Shown: positions 17,919-27,740, numbered from the stretch's first letter. The stretch is DNA of 64,000 nt from Shewanella glacialimarina (GCF_020511155.1 NZ_CP041216.1:1612001-1676000), one strand, 5' to 3'. Notes: generated from the letters alone by a model not told the origin. Program-made: numbers and translations.

Positions 17919-18770
17919 TTATAGGGCTAGGTTAGCTTTAACTGCTTCAACAAAAGTTCGAGAAACCGGCACTTCAAGGTGATTGGTTAACAACAATGAC
18001 ATTTTTCTATTTTCTTTATTGACCGACACCACGGCCTGATTGGCTACCCACCAGGATCTATGTGTTTGCAGCCCAGGAAACCCTTCTAGCTGCATTAAGG
18101 CATCTTTTAAGCGCATTAACAGCATATGTTGGCCTTTATCTGTGTGTACTTTTAAATAGTGATCATCCATTTCTAAACACAGCAATTGTCCACGCTTTTC
18201 TAATGGTAATAAGCCCATAAACTGTTCAATTTGAATGGTATCTATATCACGACTTTGTTGATGCTGTTCAATGACCTTTTGCGATTGCTCAATGACGTGT
18301 TTTGATTGTTCAAGTTGCTGTTTTTGATGATTAACATGATTTTGTAACATGCTGACAAAGGTAATAATGCTGCCAATAACCAGGGTGTTAGGCAGCGCGA
18401 GTAGAAAATTATCAGCTAATTGTAATGTGTGGTCAAAAAACAGCCAGCCAATAAAAGGCACAATTAGGCTCATTATTAGGCTGGCTAATAGTGATGATAT
18501 TGCTACCCGTTGCCAGAGCGTAGTGATGCTTTTTGCTAAGTATTTATGGCCTAAATTGATCAGTGGCATATAAATTAAATAGCCACAAATACAGGTAAAC
18601 ACCCAGTAACTCATCGACAATAATAGGGTGAATTGATCCATGCCGAAGGGGCGCATAAAGCCAATAAATAATCCAATAAACACCACAATAAGCAGTTGGC
18701 GCAGTAATTTGTTTTTAGTGGGTTCAGATTTTAGTTGTTGATTATTTAGGGGTATTTCACGATTCGTCAA
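17919..18770 (-). CDS. Membrane-bound LytTR-family transcription regulator
   Basis: 283 residues: four hydrophobic segments (about residues 25-42, 52-72, 88-110, 124-142), a Gln/His/Lys-rich coiled coil (about 145-175), and a C-terminal LytTR DNA-binding domain (about 185-283) with LEMDDHYLKVHTDKGQHMLLMRLKDAL-like features (LCLEMDDHYLKVHTDKGQ), THRSWWVANQAV and VPVSRTFVEAVK. This layout fits membrane-anchored LytTR regulators that sense a membrane-associated signal directly instead of through a receiver domain. It is divergent from the DUF2141/carotenoid oxygenase genes, its most likely targets besides itself; the intergenic region holds a direct repeat with 21-bp spacing of the sort LytTR proteins bind. 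Confidence 0.85.
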   Translation of the reverse strand: MTNREIPLNNQQLKSEPTKNKLLRQLLIVVFIGLFIGFMRPFGMDQFTLLLSMSYWVFTCICGYLIYMPLINLGHKYLAKSITTLWQRVAISSLLASLIMSLIVPFIGWLFFDHTLQLADNFLLALPNTLVIGSIITFVSMLQNHVNHQKQQLEQSKHVIEQSQKVIEQHQQSRDIDTIQIEQFMGLLPLEKRGQLLCLEMDDHYLKVHTDKGQHMLLMRLKDALMQLEGFPGLQTHRSWWVANQAVVSVNKENRKMSLLLTNHLEVPVSRTFVEAVKANLAL

Positions 18771-18793
18771 AGGTACACATTCCTTTTTAGTTA

Positions 18794-18825
18794 CATTTTA
18801 CGAAGTTTTTGGGTCACTTTACGAA
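18794..18825. promoter_or_regulatory. Candidate LytTR operator (two direct repeats, 21-bp period)
   Basis: CATTTTACGAA at 18794-18804 and CACTTTACGAA at 18815-18825 differ at one base and lie 21 bp apart, two helical turns. LytTR proteins typically bind pairs of short direct repeats with this phasing. The site lies between the LytTR gene and the divergent DUF2141 gene. Binding is inferred. Confidence 0.5.
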
Positions 18826-18959
18826 AAGCGACTTTAATTTTTTATCGCTCCATTCTATCGTCTTTTCAACACGAAGCAATGGCGAGATTGGCTCGGCTTA
18901 TGTCGATGCGAACTGCCAATTAAGATAACCCCTTTATCACAGACGATAGGAACATAAAA

Positions 18960-19478
18960 ATGACTAGATTAACGACTAAACTGACTGGCACATTGACACA
19001 TAATGCCGCGACTCAATTCACTCAGACTAACAGTAGCAATATGAGTAAATCATCGTTATTAGCCGTTTCATTGCTGTTTGCATCAATGTGGGTTAATTCA
19101 TCCACTTTTGCCGCGGATATTAAGCTTGAGATTACAGGGGTCAATGCCCAGCAAAGTAAGATTTATGTGCAGCTGTTTAATGGTGAAGATAATTACTTAA
19201 ATGGCAATGCGCTAACAGCGACTTACATTCAGGCTAAAGCGGGGCTTAATTTTGTGTCTTTTACCGATGTTCCCGCAGGTGAGTATGCGGTGCGCTTTTT
19301 TCAGGACGAGAATAATAACGGCACGTTAGACACCAATTTATTTGGTTTGCCGTCTGAAGGGTATGGTTTTTCTAACAATGCTAAACCTAATTATGGTCCG
19401 GTTGCTTATAAGGACGCTGCTTTCACGGTCACTGAAGACGCATCAACCCAGATTAACCACACACAAATTATTTATTAA
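18960..19478 (+). CDS. DUF2141 secreted protein
   Basis: 172 residues. The mature part (ADIKLEITGVNAQQSKIYVQL ... VPAGEYAVRFFQDENNNGTLD ... GLPSEGYGFSNNAKPNYGP) is a clear DUF2141 domain, a small beta-sandwich of unknown function found in periplasmic or secreted proteins. The hydrophobic signal core starts only at residue 32 (LLAVSLLFASMWVNSSTFAA). The ATG at 18960 has a good AGGAA 7 bp upstream; an internal ATG at 19041 would give a normal signal peptide but lacks a good RBS, so the true start is uncertain. It is followed after 67 bp by a carotenoid oxygenase, probably in one transcript. Confidence 0.82.
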   Translation: MTRLTTKLTGTLTHNAATQFTQTNSSNMSKSSLLAVSLLFASMWVNSSTFAADIKLEITGVNAQQSKIYVQLFNGEDNYLNGNALTATYIQAKAGLNFVSFTDVPAGEYAVRFFQDENNNGTLDTNLFGLPSEGYGFSNNAKPNYGPVAYKDAAFTVTEDASTQINHTQIIY

Positions 19479-19487
19479 GCCACTCAT

Positions 19488-19547
19488 TTGGGAGATGGCA
19501 ATTCTAGAGATGGCAATTTTAAAGGTGACTATTTTGGAGATGAGCAT
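19488..19547 (+). repeat. Four 15-bp tandem repeats that supply the RBS of the carotenoid oxygenase
   Basis: The sequence between the DUF2141 stop and the next start is a degenerate 15-bp tandem repeat: GGGAGATGGCAATTC, TAGAGATGGCAATTT, TAAAGGTGACTATTT, TGGAGATGAGC-. Each copy has a purine-rich SD-like stretch and an ATG or GTG in the same frame. The last copy places GGAGA 5 bp before the chosen start at 19546. Confidence 0.7.
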
Positions 19548-21060
19548 GCAACGCAGACAGTTTTTAAAAGGCATGGGAATAATAGGCGCATCAAGCATGC
19601 TGCCCGGTGCAGTGAATGCGTTGGCATCTTCTGCTCCTACTGTGGTTAATATTAAGCAGCAATTTAATCAGGCGCTGGCACAGCACCCTGAGTTAATTGG
19701 TTTTGCCAATGTTGACGCTAACTTTGAGCCACAACCGCTGACGATTGAAGGGCGTATTCCTGCCGATTTACAAGGTGTTTTTTATCGTAACGGCCCTGGC
19801 AAATATGAACGTGGCGATATTCGTTATCTACATGCTTTTGAAGGCGATGGTATGTTGCAGCGTTTTGAGATTAGCGACCAAAAAATAGTCCACCGTGGCC
19901 AATTTATTAACACGCCTAAGTTTGCTAAAGAGCAACAGGCGCAGCAGTTTGTTTATTCAGGCCCTGATACTAAAATTGCCCATGCTTTGCCTGTGACCAG
20001 CGCTGATACGGTTAATACCGCTAATACTAATATTATTGCGGTGGGAGATGATCTTTGGGCGCTGTGGGAGGCGGGATCTCCTACCCAAATTGACCGGGAT
20101 ACCATGCAGTTTACTCAACAGGTTAATTTAGGCGCAGGGTCTAAATATGACAACAGTTTACAAGGACTGCCTTTTTCAGCGCACCCTAAAGTTGACCCTA
20201 ATGGGGATATTTGGAATTTTGGTTTGCATCCATCAGGTCAGGTGGTGATTTATCAATTAGCGGCTAATGGCAAAGTTAAAAATGTGGGTCTAATTGATAG
20301 CCAATACCGTGGCGGTATGTTGCATGACTTTTTGATTACAGACAAAAGTGTGTTGATCATTTTACCGTCATTGTTTGTTGATAAGGCGATTGAAGGCAAT
20401 TTTGCCCGTACTCAATATAATAGCGATATTCCAATGAGTGTATTGGTGATAAATAAGCAGTCTCTTAAGGTGACTAAACGCTTTGAATTACCCGCAGGTT
20501 TTGCGTTTCATTATGGTAATGCGTGGGAAGAAGCCAATGGCACCATTCATTTTGACGCCAGTTTGTATCCTAATGTTGATGTGCTGCATAAGTTGGCGAA
20601 TGTGATGCAAGGTAAGATGTCGCAGGCAAGTGTCAAGGCGCAAACAGCCTTGTTTAGTTTATATATTGATGGCACTTATGACATGCAAACTGTAGGTGAT
20701 AGCAGTGAGTTTCCGCGGGTATGCGACCATCTAGTGGGGCTTAAAAATCAGTATTTGTATCACTTATCAGCTAAATCTAGCAGCTTATGGAGCGATACCT
20801 TATCGTCTTTGCATATTGATACCGGTGCTACGCAGCATTATCATTTTGGTGATGATTATTTAGTAGAAGAGCATGTTAGTGTTTGCCCTAAAGGCGTTGA
20901 GGGCAGCGGCTACTTAATGGGTACTGCATTGCACGTGCCGACAAAACGCACTTGCTTGAATATTTTTGCGGCTAATGACTTAGCAGCAGGGCCATTAGCC
21001 AGAGCCTGGTTACCTTACCATTTACCGCTTGGGTTTCACGGTAATTTTATGGCGAGTTAG
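19546..21060 (+). CDS. Carotenoid oxygenase (retinal pigment epithelium 65 family), Tat-exported
   Basis: 504 residues from the ATG at 19546 (GGAGA 5 bp upstream). The N-terminus MQRRQFLKGMGIIGASSMLPGAVNA is a twin-arginine signal. The body shows the family features FYRNGPGKYERGD, AFEGDGML and four metal-binding histidines in their usual contexts: SAHPKVDP, MLHDFLIT, FHYGNAWEE and the terminal GFHGNF. These non-haem iron enzymes cleave double bonds of carotenoids, stilbenes or lignin-derived compounds; the substrate cannot be told from sequence. Periplasmic export through Tat is unusual for carotenoid cleavage and suggests an exogenous substrate. It is linked to a DUF2141 gene and a LytTR regulator. 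Confidence 0.9.
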   Translation: MQRRQFLKGMGIIGASSMLPGAVNALASSAPTVVNIKQQFNQALAQHPELIGFANVDANFEPQPLTIEGRIPADLQGVFYRNGPGKYERGDIRYLHAFEGDGMLQRFEISDQKIVHRGQFINTPKFAKEQQAQQFVYSGPDTKIAHALPVTSADTVNTANTNIIAVGDDLWALWEAGSPTQIDRDTMQFTQQVNLGAGSKYDNSLQGLPFSAHPKVDPNGDIWNFGLHPSGQVVIYQLAANGKVKNVGLIDSQYRGGMLHDFLITDKSVLIILPSLFVDKAIEGNFARTQYNSDIPMSVLVINKQSLKVTKRFELPAGFAFHYGNAWEEANGTIHFDASLYPNVDVLHKLANVMQGKMSQASVKAQTALFSLYIDGTYDMQTVGDSSEFPRVCDHLVGLKNQYLYHLSAKSSSLWSDTLSSLHIDTGATQHYHFGDDYLVEEHVSVCPKGVEGSGYLMGTALHVPTKRTCLNIFAANDLAAGPLARAWLPYHLPLGFHGNFMAS

Positions 21061-21129
21061 TGGCCATTTAAACAGTATTGGCAGTAAGATTAACACTTAG
21101 GTGCTTAACTGTTCCTCTTCGCTAAAAGC

Positions 21130-21166
21130 AGAGCAAAAAAAGCCCCTCGTTAAGAGGGGCGAAAAA
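21130..21166. terminator. Terminator between carotenoid oxygenase and acs
   Basis: GCCCCTC (21142-21148) pairs with GAGGGGC (21154-21160), flanked by AAAAAAA on the left and GAAAAAG on the right. Read on the minus strand the hairpin is followed by a T-run, so it best serves acs; it may also act on the convergent gene. The rest of 21061-21284 holds nothing recognisable. Confidence 0.8.
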
Positions 21167-21284
21167 GAGAAACTGGTTAGAATTCTCTTGGGTGGATGGA
21201 AATCAAGTAATGGAAATAAGCATTTGGGTATTAAATGAGTAAAAGAGTTGAGCAGTAGGGTTAACTGATCAACTCATGTTATTT

Positions 21285-23237
21285 TTACTCGGTTTTGTTC
21301 AAACGAGATTCTATCAAGGTGTCAATCACTGCTGGATCTGCCAGTGTTGAAGCGTCACCTAGGTTAGTCACTTCGTTAGCGGCAATCTTACGTAAGAAAC
21401 GACGCATGATTTTGCCTGAGCGGGTTTTAGGTAAACCGGTTGCCCACTGAATTAAATCAGGTGTGGCTAAGGCGCCGATTTCTTTACGAACCCACTGACG
21501 TAACTCTTGACGCAACTCTTCTGTAGGTTCAACGTCGCGGGTTAAAGTAACGTAGGCATAAATACCTTGTCCTTTAATATCATGCGGATAACCTACAACA
21601 GCTGCCTCTGCGACCAGTTCATGTGCCACAAGTGCACTTTCAACTTCTGCGGTACCTAGGCGGTGACCAGATACGTTAATCACGTCATCCACTCGGCCAG
21701 TTATCCAGTAGTAACCGTCTTCATCACGGCGGGCACCGTCTCCGGTAAAGTACATACCGCGGAAGGTTTTAAAGTACGTTAATGCAAAACGGTCGTGGTC
21801 GCCAAAAATGGTGCGCATTTGTCCCGGCCATGAGTCAAGAATAACTAAGTTACCTTCAGCTGCACCTTCAACAATTTCACCCATGTTATCAACCAATGCT
21901 GGTTGAACACCAAAGAATGGTCGCGTTGCAGAACCTGGTTTAGTATCCGTTGCGCCTGGTAATGGGCTGATCAAAATACCACCGGTTTCGGTTTGCCACC
22001 AGGTGTCGACAATTGGACATTGCTCATTACCAATGACTTCGTGGTACCAGCGCCATGCTTCAGGGTTAATGGGTTCGCCGACCGAGCCCATAATGCGCAG
22101 TGAATCACCTTTGTAATCACTGAACTGTTCTTTACCTTCAGCCATTAATGCGCGGATTAATGTTGGCGCGGTATAAAGAATGTTCACTTTATGACGGTCA
22201 ATCATTTCACCTATGCGTGAAGGTGTTGGCGCATTTGGGACCCCTTCATGAATTAACACGGTTGCACCGTTGGCTAATGGGCCATAAACCATGTAAGAGT
22301 GTCCGGTGATCCAACCTACGTCGGCGGTACACCAGTAAACTTCACCTGGTTTATAATCAAATACGTATTCGTGGGTCATTGATGCGTAAACCATGTAACC
22401 GCCTGTGGTGTGCAACACACCTTTAGGGTTACCGGTTGAGCCTGAGGTATACAGCAGAAATAATGGGTCTTCTGCACCCATTTCTTCATATGGGCAATGC
22501 TCAGATGCCACTTCCATTAATGAGTGCCACCACACATCGCGGCCTTCTACCCAATCAATGTTGCCGCCAGTACGTTTAAGTACAATGACTTTTTCGACGC
22601 AATCAACATCAGGATTAGCTATTGCTTCATCAACGCTGCGCTTAAGCGGAATTTTACGTCCACCGCGAACACCTTCATCAGAGGTAATAACGACTTTAGA
22701 TTTGCCGTCAATCACACGTGATGCGATTGAGTCTGGTGAGAAGCCGCCAAAAACAACAGAATGAATTGCACCAATACGAGCACAGGCAAGCATAGCTACC
22801 GCAGCTTCTGGCACCATAGGCATATAAATAGTGACGACATCGCCTTTAACGACGCCTTGGCCTTTAAGGGCGTTAGCAAACTTACAGACATCGGCATGCA
22901 GTTCTGCGTAGGTGATTTTACGCTGTTCGTTAGCGTCATCGCCTTCCCAAATAATGGCAACAGTGTCGCCATTTTTTTCAAGGTGGCGGTCCAAACAGTT
23001 GGCTGAAGCATTTAGTGTGCCGTCATAAAACCAATTGATTGATAAGTTATGGTCATCAAACGAGGTTTGTTTTATCTTAGTGTAAGGCTTGATCCAGTCA
23101 ATGCGTTTACCGTGTTCTCTCCAAAAACCTTCTGGATTAACAATAGATTCCTGGTACATTTTTTTGTATTGATCGTTATTGACCAGTGCATTTTCAGCGA
23201 TAGCGCTAGGCACTTTGTAAAGAGACTGCGAGCTCAT
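21285..23237 (-). CDS. acs: Acetyl-CoA synthetase
   Basis: 650 residues, full length for Acs. The AMP-binding core shows [19 protein letters not shown], the linker region [56 protein letters not shown], and the C-terminal [10 protein letters not shown] with the conserved lysine that is acetylated to switch the enzyme off. It activates acetate to acetyl-CoA through acetyl-AMP, the scavenging route at low acetate. It is divergent from a CrbS-like sensor kinase gene, the known regulator of acs in Vibrio. The ATG at 23237 is preceded by GGGAAG (minus strand). Confidence 0.97.
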   Translation of the reverse strand: MSSQSLYKVPSAIAENALVNNDQYKKMYQESIVNPEGFWREHGKRIDWIKPYTKIKQTSFDDHNLSINWFYDGTLNASANCLDRHLEKNGDTVAIIWEGDDANEQRKITYAELHADVCKFANALKGQGVVKGDVVTIYMPMVPEAAVAMLACARIGAIHSVVFGGFSPDSIASRVIDGKSKVVITSDEGVRGGRKIPLKRSVDEAIANPDVDCVEKVIVLKRTGGNIDWVEGRDVWWHSLMEVASEHCPYEEMGAEDPLFLLYTSGSTGNPKGVLHTTGGYMVYASMTHEYVFDYKPGEVYWCTADVGWITGHSYMVYGPLANGATVLIHEGVPNAPTPSRIGEMIDRHKVNILYTAPTLIRALMAEGKEQFSDYKGDSLRIMGSVGEPINPEAWRWYHEVIGNEQCPIVDTWWQTETGGILISPLPGATDTKPGSATRPFFGVQPALVDNMGEIVEGAAEGNLVILDSWPGQMRTIFGDHDRFALTYFKTFRGMYFTGDGARRDEDGYYWITGRVDDVINVSGHRLGTAEVESALVAHELVAEAAVVGYPHDIKGQGIYAYVTLTRDVEPTEELRQELRQWVRKEIGALATPDLIQWATGLPKTRSGKIMRRFLRKIAANEVTNLGDASTLADPAVIDTLIESRLNKTE

Positions 23238-23301
23238 AGGGGCTTCCCTTTCTATAAATGGCGTGGTTAAAGTATCATCTGCAACAGGCTTGCAACACTA
23301 T

Positions 23302-23315
23302 TAGACCTTGGTCTA
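23302..23315. promoter_or_regulatory. Palindrome in the acs / sensor-kinase intergenic region
   Basis: TAGACC-TT-GGTCTA, a perfect 6-bp inverted repeat, lies 65 bp upstream of the acs start. Its position suits an activator site for acs, for instance that of a CrbR-type LuxR-family response regulator, but no consensus is confirmed here. Confidence 0.35.
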
Positions 23316-23503
23316 GTTTGAGAAAGCCCTTATTATTTAACCTGTTGCACGTGCTAAACTGAGGTTCAATTGTACATATATGCCGCGAATTTAATAGGGC
23401 GGCATAATATTGATTGTTTAATCGACAAATATTGCAGGCTTTGAAAAAATAACCAGATAATAATAAGAATGATATCGAATGACTCATTCAATAATTCAAG
23501 GTA

Positions 23504-26500
23504 ATGAATCGCGTTATGAATTTAACCCTTTTTGTGGCAATTATTGCCGTATGTTATGTGTCGCTATTATTCACTTTAGCGTGGGGCGCAGAGCGTTGGT
23601 ATGGCAAAATTAGCCAAAAAGTTCAGTTATGGATTTATGGCTTAAGTCTGGGGGTATATTGTTCGTCGTGGAGTTTTTTGGGCACGGTAGGGCAGTCGGC
23701 TAATGACCTTTGGTCGTTCTTGCCTATTTTTGTTGGCCCGATCATCATTTTTACTTTTGGCTTTGGTTTATTGCGCAAAATGGTGGTGGTGTCTAAAGCG
23801 CAAAATATCACCTCAGTAGCTGACTTTATTGCCGCCCGCTATGGTAAGTCACAGCTATTAGCTGCGTTAGTCACATTGATTGCCTTATTTGGCATCATGC
23901 CTTATATCGCGCTGCAGCTTAAGGCTATGGTGTTTTCGCTTAACTTATTTCAACCTGAAAATTCGCCGCTTAATCCCCAGGGCGTACCATTACTGATCAC
24001 CTTTATTCTGGCGGTGTTTGCCATTCTTTTTGGTACCCGAAAACTGGATGCTACTGAACATAACCCCGGCATGATGGTGGCCATTGCGTTTGAATCTCTG
24101 GTCAAGTTAACGGCTTTTATGCTGGTGGGCGTTGTGATTAGCTTTGGCTATTTTGATGGTTTTGGTGATATTTGGCGCCAAGCTAGTGAACGCGATTTGA
24201 TTGAGTTTGGTGAGTTACGAGTTGGGGCGTTATTGCCGGAATTGATTGTTGGTATGGCGGCATTTTTGTGTATGCCAAGGCAATTTCATGTGATGGTGGT
24301 GGAGTGCGGTGGCGAGTCGGTGCTTAAGAAAGCCCGTTGGATTTTTCCGGTTTATTTAGCCTTATTTGGTATTTTTGTCGCGCCGTTAGCATTGGCGGGG
24401 AAAATTCTACTGGGTGACAGTGTTGCTGCTGACACTTATGTGATTAATCTGCCGTTGGCATTAGAGCAGCCCATTATTGCTGTTATTGCATTACTAGGCA
24501 CTTTATCAGCCGCCACAGGAATGGTGATTGTAGCTGTGGTGACCATTAGCATTATGATTAGCAATGAGTGGTTAGTGCCGATTATGTTGCGTACCGGCCA
24601 GATAAGAAAAAAGAACTTTAGCCAGTTTTCACAGTTGTTACTGAATGCCAGACGTTTAGCCATAGTGCTCATTTTAGGGTTTGGTTATATCAGCTATTTA
24701 ACCCTGGCTGATAGTGACTCGCTGTCGCATTTAGGCATGCTGTCTTTTGGCGCTTTTGCACAACTTGCCCCGGCATTAATTGGTGGCTTGTACTGGAAAT
24801 ACGGTAACCGTAGTGGGGTATTTTTAGGTTTGGGTGTGGGCTTTAGTTTATGGTGTTACATTTTGTTTTTTAGCACCAATGATGTTAGTGCGTTATCGCA
24901 CTTTGGTGCTAATCAAGGTGTTTTAGAGTCGATTAAACCTAATGTTAGCGATACCCTCATTGCACTTTTAGCCAATATTATTTGTTATGTATTGGGCTCG
25001 TTATGGTTTAGAACTGGGGTTGCGGAGCGTATTCAAGCCAGTAATTTTGTTAAACCGTGGCATTTAAAACAAAATGACAATAAGCGCCAAGGCCCTATTG
25101 CACAACAAGACTTATTAATTCTTGCGAGTCGTTTTGTTAGCCCCACACGGGCATATGAAAGTTTTAGTCGATTTTCCCCCGATGCCGTTAAAAGTGATAG
25201 CTGGCATAAAGCCGCACCCGATGAGCTTATTGCCCACACAGAACACATGTTAGCGGGCATATTGGGGGCATCTAGTGCTAAGTTAGTGATGGACTCTGTC
25301 ATGCAAGGGCGGGATCTTGCCTTGGATGAAGTATTCAGCTTAGTGGATGAGGCATCATCTAAAATTATGCTTAGCCAGGATATGCTACGTGGTGCGATTG
25401 AGCATGCCTATGAGGGCATGAGTGTGGTGGATAAAGACCTTAACTTAATGGCATGGAATTATAAGTATTCTGAGCTTTATCAGTATCCTGACGGTTTTTT
25501 AAAACAAGGCATGCCAATCAGTGAAGTGGTGCGATTTAATGCCGCCAGAGGTTTTTGTGGTACGGGTGATATTGAACAGCAAGTGAATGTGCGGGTACAG
25601 CATATGCGTAACGGTACACAGCATATTTCTGAGCGCGAAAGAAAGGACGGTAAAGTCATCAAAATTCAAGGTAACCCTATGCCTGACGGTGGTTTTGTGA
25701 TGACGTTTACCGATATTACCCAATATCGTTTACAGGAAAAAGCCTTAAAAGAAGCCAATGAAACCCTTGAGGAGCGGGTTAAATCTCGTACCTATGAGTT
25801 GGCTATGCTTAATAGCGAATTACTGGAAGCTAAAGCCCTGGAAGAGCTGGCTAACGCGTCTAAAACGCGATTTTTAGCCGCCGTGGGGCATGATCTTATG
25901 CAGCCTTTGAATGCTGCCAGATTATTTACAGCGTCATTAGCGCAATACCCTAATTTAGATTTAGAGGCACAAACTACGCTTACCCATGTAAACAGCTCAT
26001 TGAAAACTGCCGGCGAGTTATTGACTGATTTATTAGATATTTCCAAGCTGGATTCTGGCAATGTAGAGGTTAATCGCCGTGACTTTGCTATTGGAGAATT
26101 GCTTAATGCCCTGGCGATAGAGTTTGATGCGATGGCGCAAGACAGTCAGATTAATTTTAATATGGTGCGTTCAACATTAACGGTTAACTCAGACCCTGCG
26201 CTGTTAAGACGTATTTTGCAAAACTTTTTGACTAATGCCTATCGCTACGCCCGTGGCGGTAGAGTGTTAATGGGTTGTCGCCGACAAGGTCAGTATATCG
26301 AGATTCAAGTATTTGATACTGGCTGCGGCATTGCTAAAGACGATATACAAGAAATTTTCCGCGAGTTTAAACGCCTTAACCATCCAAGTAGTCGCAACAT
26401 TAGCGGATTAGGCTTGGGATTGGCGATTGCGGATAGGATCAGTAAAGTGCTGGGGCATGAAATTAATGTCGCCTCTACACTGGGTGAAGGTTCTATGTTT

Positions 26501-26947
26501 TCTATCAAAGTACCGCTAGGACAAACCGTGCACCAGGTTGAAACCAAACCAACCGCAAGTTTATTACAACCTCTGGCTGGGGTGAAAGTATTGTGTATTG
26601 ATAATGAAGAAGCCATTTTAGCGGGATTAGAATCATTATTAACCCGATGGCAGTGTGAAGTGGTGTGCGCCAAAGATTTAGCCGATGCACGGATTAAGTT
26701 AGGCCTAAAAGGCATAGCGCCAGATATTGTGTTAGCGGATTATCACCTTGATGATGATCAAAATGGTGTGGATGCGATGGATGGTATTCGTGCCCGATAT
26801 GGGGAACATTTACCGGGTATTTTGATTACAGCCAACACCAACAAACAGTTAGTAGAGGATGTTGAGAGGCGCGGCTATCATTATATGGCGAAAATGATTA
26901 AACCTGCGGCGTTAAGGGCACTTATTTCAAGTTTAGTTAAGCAATGA
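23504..26947 (+). CDS. CrbS-like hybrid sensor histidine kinase with sodium/solute symporter domain
   Basis: 1147 residues. The N-terminal ~500 residues form a sodium:solute symporter (SLC5) domain with about 13 membrane helices (e.g. SLGVYCSSWSFLGTVG, ATEHNPGMMVAIAFESL). A STAC-like linker and PAS domain (about 625-740, EHAYEGMSVVDKDLNLMAWN) follow, then a coiled coil, the H box AAVGHDLMQPLNAA (His near 796), N box NFLTNAYRYARGG, G boxes FDTGCGIAKDD and SGLGLGLAIADRIS, and a C-terminal receiver domain with phospho-acceptor Asp near 1079 (VLADYHLDDD). In Vibrio, CrbS with response regulator CrbR activates acs; the divergent placement next to acs here supports the same role. No CrbR gene is in the window. 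Confidence 0.9.
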   Translation: MNRVMNLTLFVAIIAVCYVSLLFTLAWGAERWYGKISQKVQLWIYGLSLGVYCSSWSFLGTVGQSANDLWSFLPIFVGPIIIFTFGFGLLRKMVVVSKAQNITSVADFIAARYGKSQLLAALVTLIALFGIMPYIALQLKAMVFSLNLFQPENSPLNPQGVPLLITFILAVFAILFGTRKLDATEHNPGMMVAIAFESLVKLTAFMLVGVVISFGYFDGFGDIWRQASERDLIEFGELRVGALLPELIVGMAAFLCMPRQFHVMVVECGGESVLKKARWIFPVYLALFGIFVAPLALAGKILLGDSVAADTYVINLPLALEQPIIAVIALLGTLSAATGMVIVAVVTISIMISNEWLVPIMLRTGQIRKKNFSQFSQLLLNARRLAIVLILGFGYISYLTLADSDSLSHLGMLSFGAFAQLAPALIGGLYWKYGNRSGVFLGLGVGFSLWCYILFFSTNDVSALSHFGANQGVLESIKPNVSDTLIALLANIICYVLGSLWFRTGVAERIQASNFVKPWHLKQNDNKRQGPIAQQDLLILASRFVSPTRAYESFSRFSPDAVKSDSWHKAAPDELIAHTEHMLAGILGASSAKLVMDSVMQGRDLALDEVFSLVDEASSKIMLSQDMLRGAIEHAYEGMSVVDKDLNLMAWNYKYSELYQYPDGFLKQGMPISEVVRFNAARGFCGTGDIEQQVNVRVQHMRNGTQHISERERKDGKVIKIQGNPMPDGGFVMTFTDITQYRLQEKALKEANETLEERVKSRTYELAMLNSELLEAKALEELANASKTRFLAAVGHDLMQPLNAARLFTASLAQYPNLDLEAQTTLTHVNSSLKTAGELLTDLLDISKLDSGNVEVNRRDFAIGELLNALAIEFDAMAQDSQINFNMVRSTLTVNSDPALLRRILQNFLTNAYRYARGGRVLMGCRRQGQYIEIQVFDTGCGIAKDDIQEIFREFKRLNHPSSRNISGLGLGLAIADRISKVLGHEINVASTLGEGSMFSIKVPLGQTVHQVETKPTASLLQPLAGVKVLCIDNEEAILAGLESLLTRWQCEVVCAKDLADARIKLGLKGIAPDIVLADYHLDDDQNGVDAMDGIRARYGEHLPGILITANTNKQLVEDVERRGYHYMAKMIKPAALRALISSLVKQ

Positions 26948-26979
26948 TTTAGTTACGGAATGCTTTTTTAAGGAAAACT

Positions 26980-27582
26980 ATGTTAACTGTGTATGGCGAC
27001 ATTAAATCTGGCAATTGTTACAAAGTTAAATTAGTGCTGGCAATATTAGCCATTGGGCATCGCTGGCATGAGATGGATATTTTACAAGGTGATACCCAGG
27101 ATGATTGGTATCTTGCAAAACACCCATCTGGCAAAATTCCATTAATTGAAACCGATGATGGCAAACTATTATCAGAATCGAATGCCATTATAGGGTATTT
27201 AGCTGAGGGTTCAGGATTGATCCCTGACGATCCATTTGCCAAAGCGCAAATGTACCAATGGATGTTTTTCGAGCAATACAGCCATGAACCTTATATTGCA
27301 GTAGCCCGTTTTATTCAGTTTTATTTAGGTATGCCAGACGACCGACTTGATGAATATAAAGCGATGCATAAAAAAGGCTATAAAGCGCTAGATTTAATGG
27401 AGCACACTCTGAAAAATTCATCATTTTTAGTGGGCGAGCAATTTACCTTAGCCGATATCGCCCTGTTTGCTTATACCCATGTCGCCCATCAAGGCGGATT
27501 TGATTTAAGCCATTACCCTGCTATTAAGCAATGGCTTGCGAATGTTGAGCAACAAATTGGATTTGTGGGAATGATGGATTAG
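26980..27582 (+). CDS. Glutathione S-transferase family protein
   Basis: 200 residues with a thioredoxin-like N-terminal domain (MLTVYGDIKSGNCYKVKLVL, KHPSGKIPLIETDDGKLLSESNAII containing the GSH-binding Pro and the ESxAI motif) and an all-helical C-terminal domain (FLVGEQFTLADIALFAYTHVA with the N-capping TLADI). The substrate is unknown. The gene lies 32 bp after the sensor kinase with AAGGAAA upstream of the ATG, so it may be in that transcript. Confidence 0.9.
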   Translation: MLTVYGDIKSGNCYKVKLVLAILAIGHRWHEMDILQGDTQDDWYLAKHPSGKIPLIETDDGKLLSESNAIIGYLAEGSGLIPDDPFAKAQMYQWMFFEQYSHEPYIAVARFIQFYLGMPDDRLDEYKAMHKKGYKALDLMEHTLKNSSFLVGEQFTLADIALFAYTHVAHQGGFDLSHYPAIKQWLANVEQQIGFVGMMD

Positions 27583-27605
27583 TTTGAACTATCCAATAAT
27601 TTCAT

Positions 27606-27740
27606 CATCTGGCCAGCTCGTCAGCTCACCATCACGTCAGCTCACCATCTCGCCAGCTCGTCAGCTCATTAGCTCATTAGCTCATTAGCTCGTCAGCTCA
27701 TTAGCTCGCCACCTCAACAGCTCACCATCACGTCATCCCC
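27606..27740. repeat. Degenerate octamer satellite (TAGCTCAT-type) leading into a REP-like hairpin
   Basis: From about 27662 the sequence reads in 8-bp steps: CAGCTCAT, TAGCTCAT, TAGCTCAT, TAGCTCGT, CAGCTCAT, TAGCTCGC, CACCTCAA, CAGCTCAC, CATCACGT, CATCCCCG, the last two being the left arm of the REP-like element. The upstream 27613-27661 stretch is a more degenerate version. Several ORFs across it are low-complexity and not credible. Confidence 0.8.

Noticed and set aside
23275-23487. 70-codon minus-strand ORF between acs and the sensor kinase
   Set aside because: Occupies the divergent promoter region with no SD sequence or known similarity.
27606-27740. Octamer tract considered as a CRISPR or coding repeat
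   Set aside because: 8-bp period with no spacers and stop codons in the relevant frames; a simple satellite.
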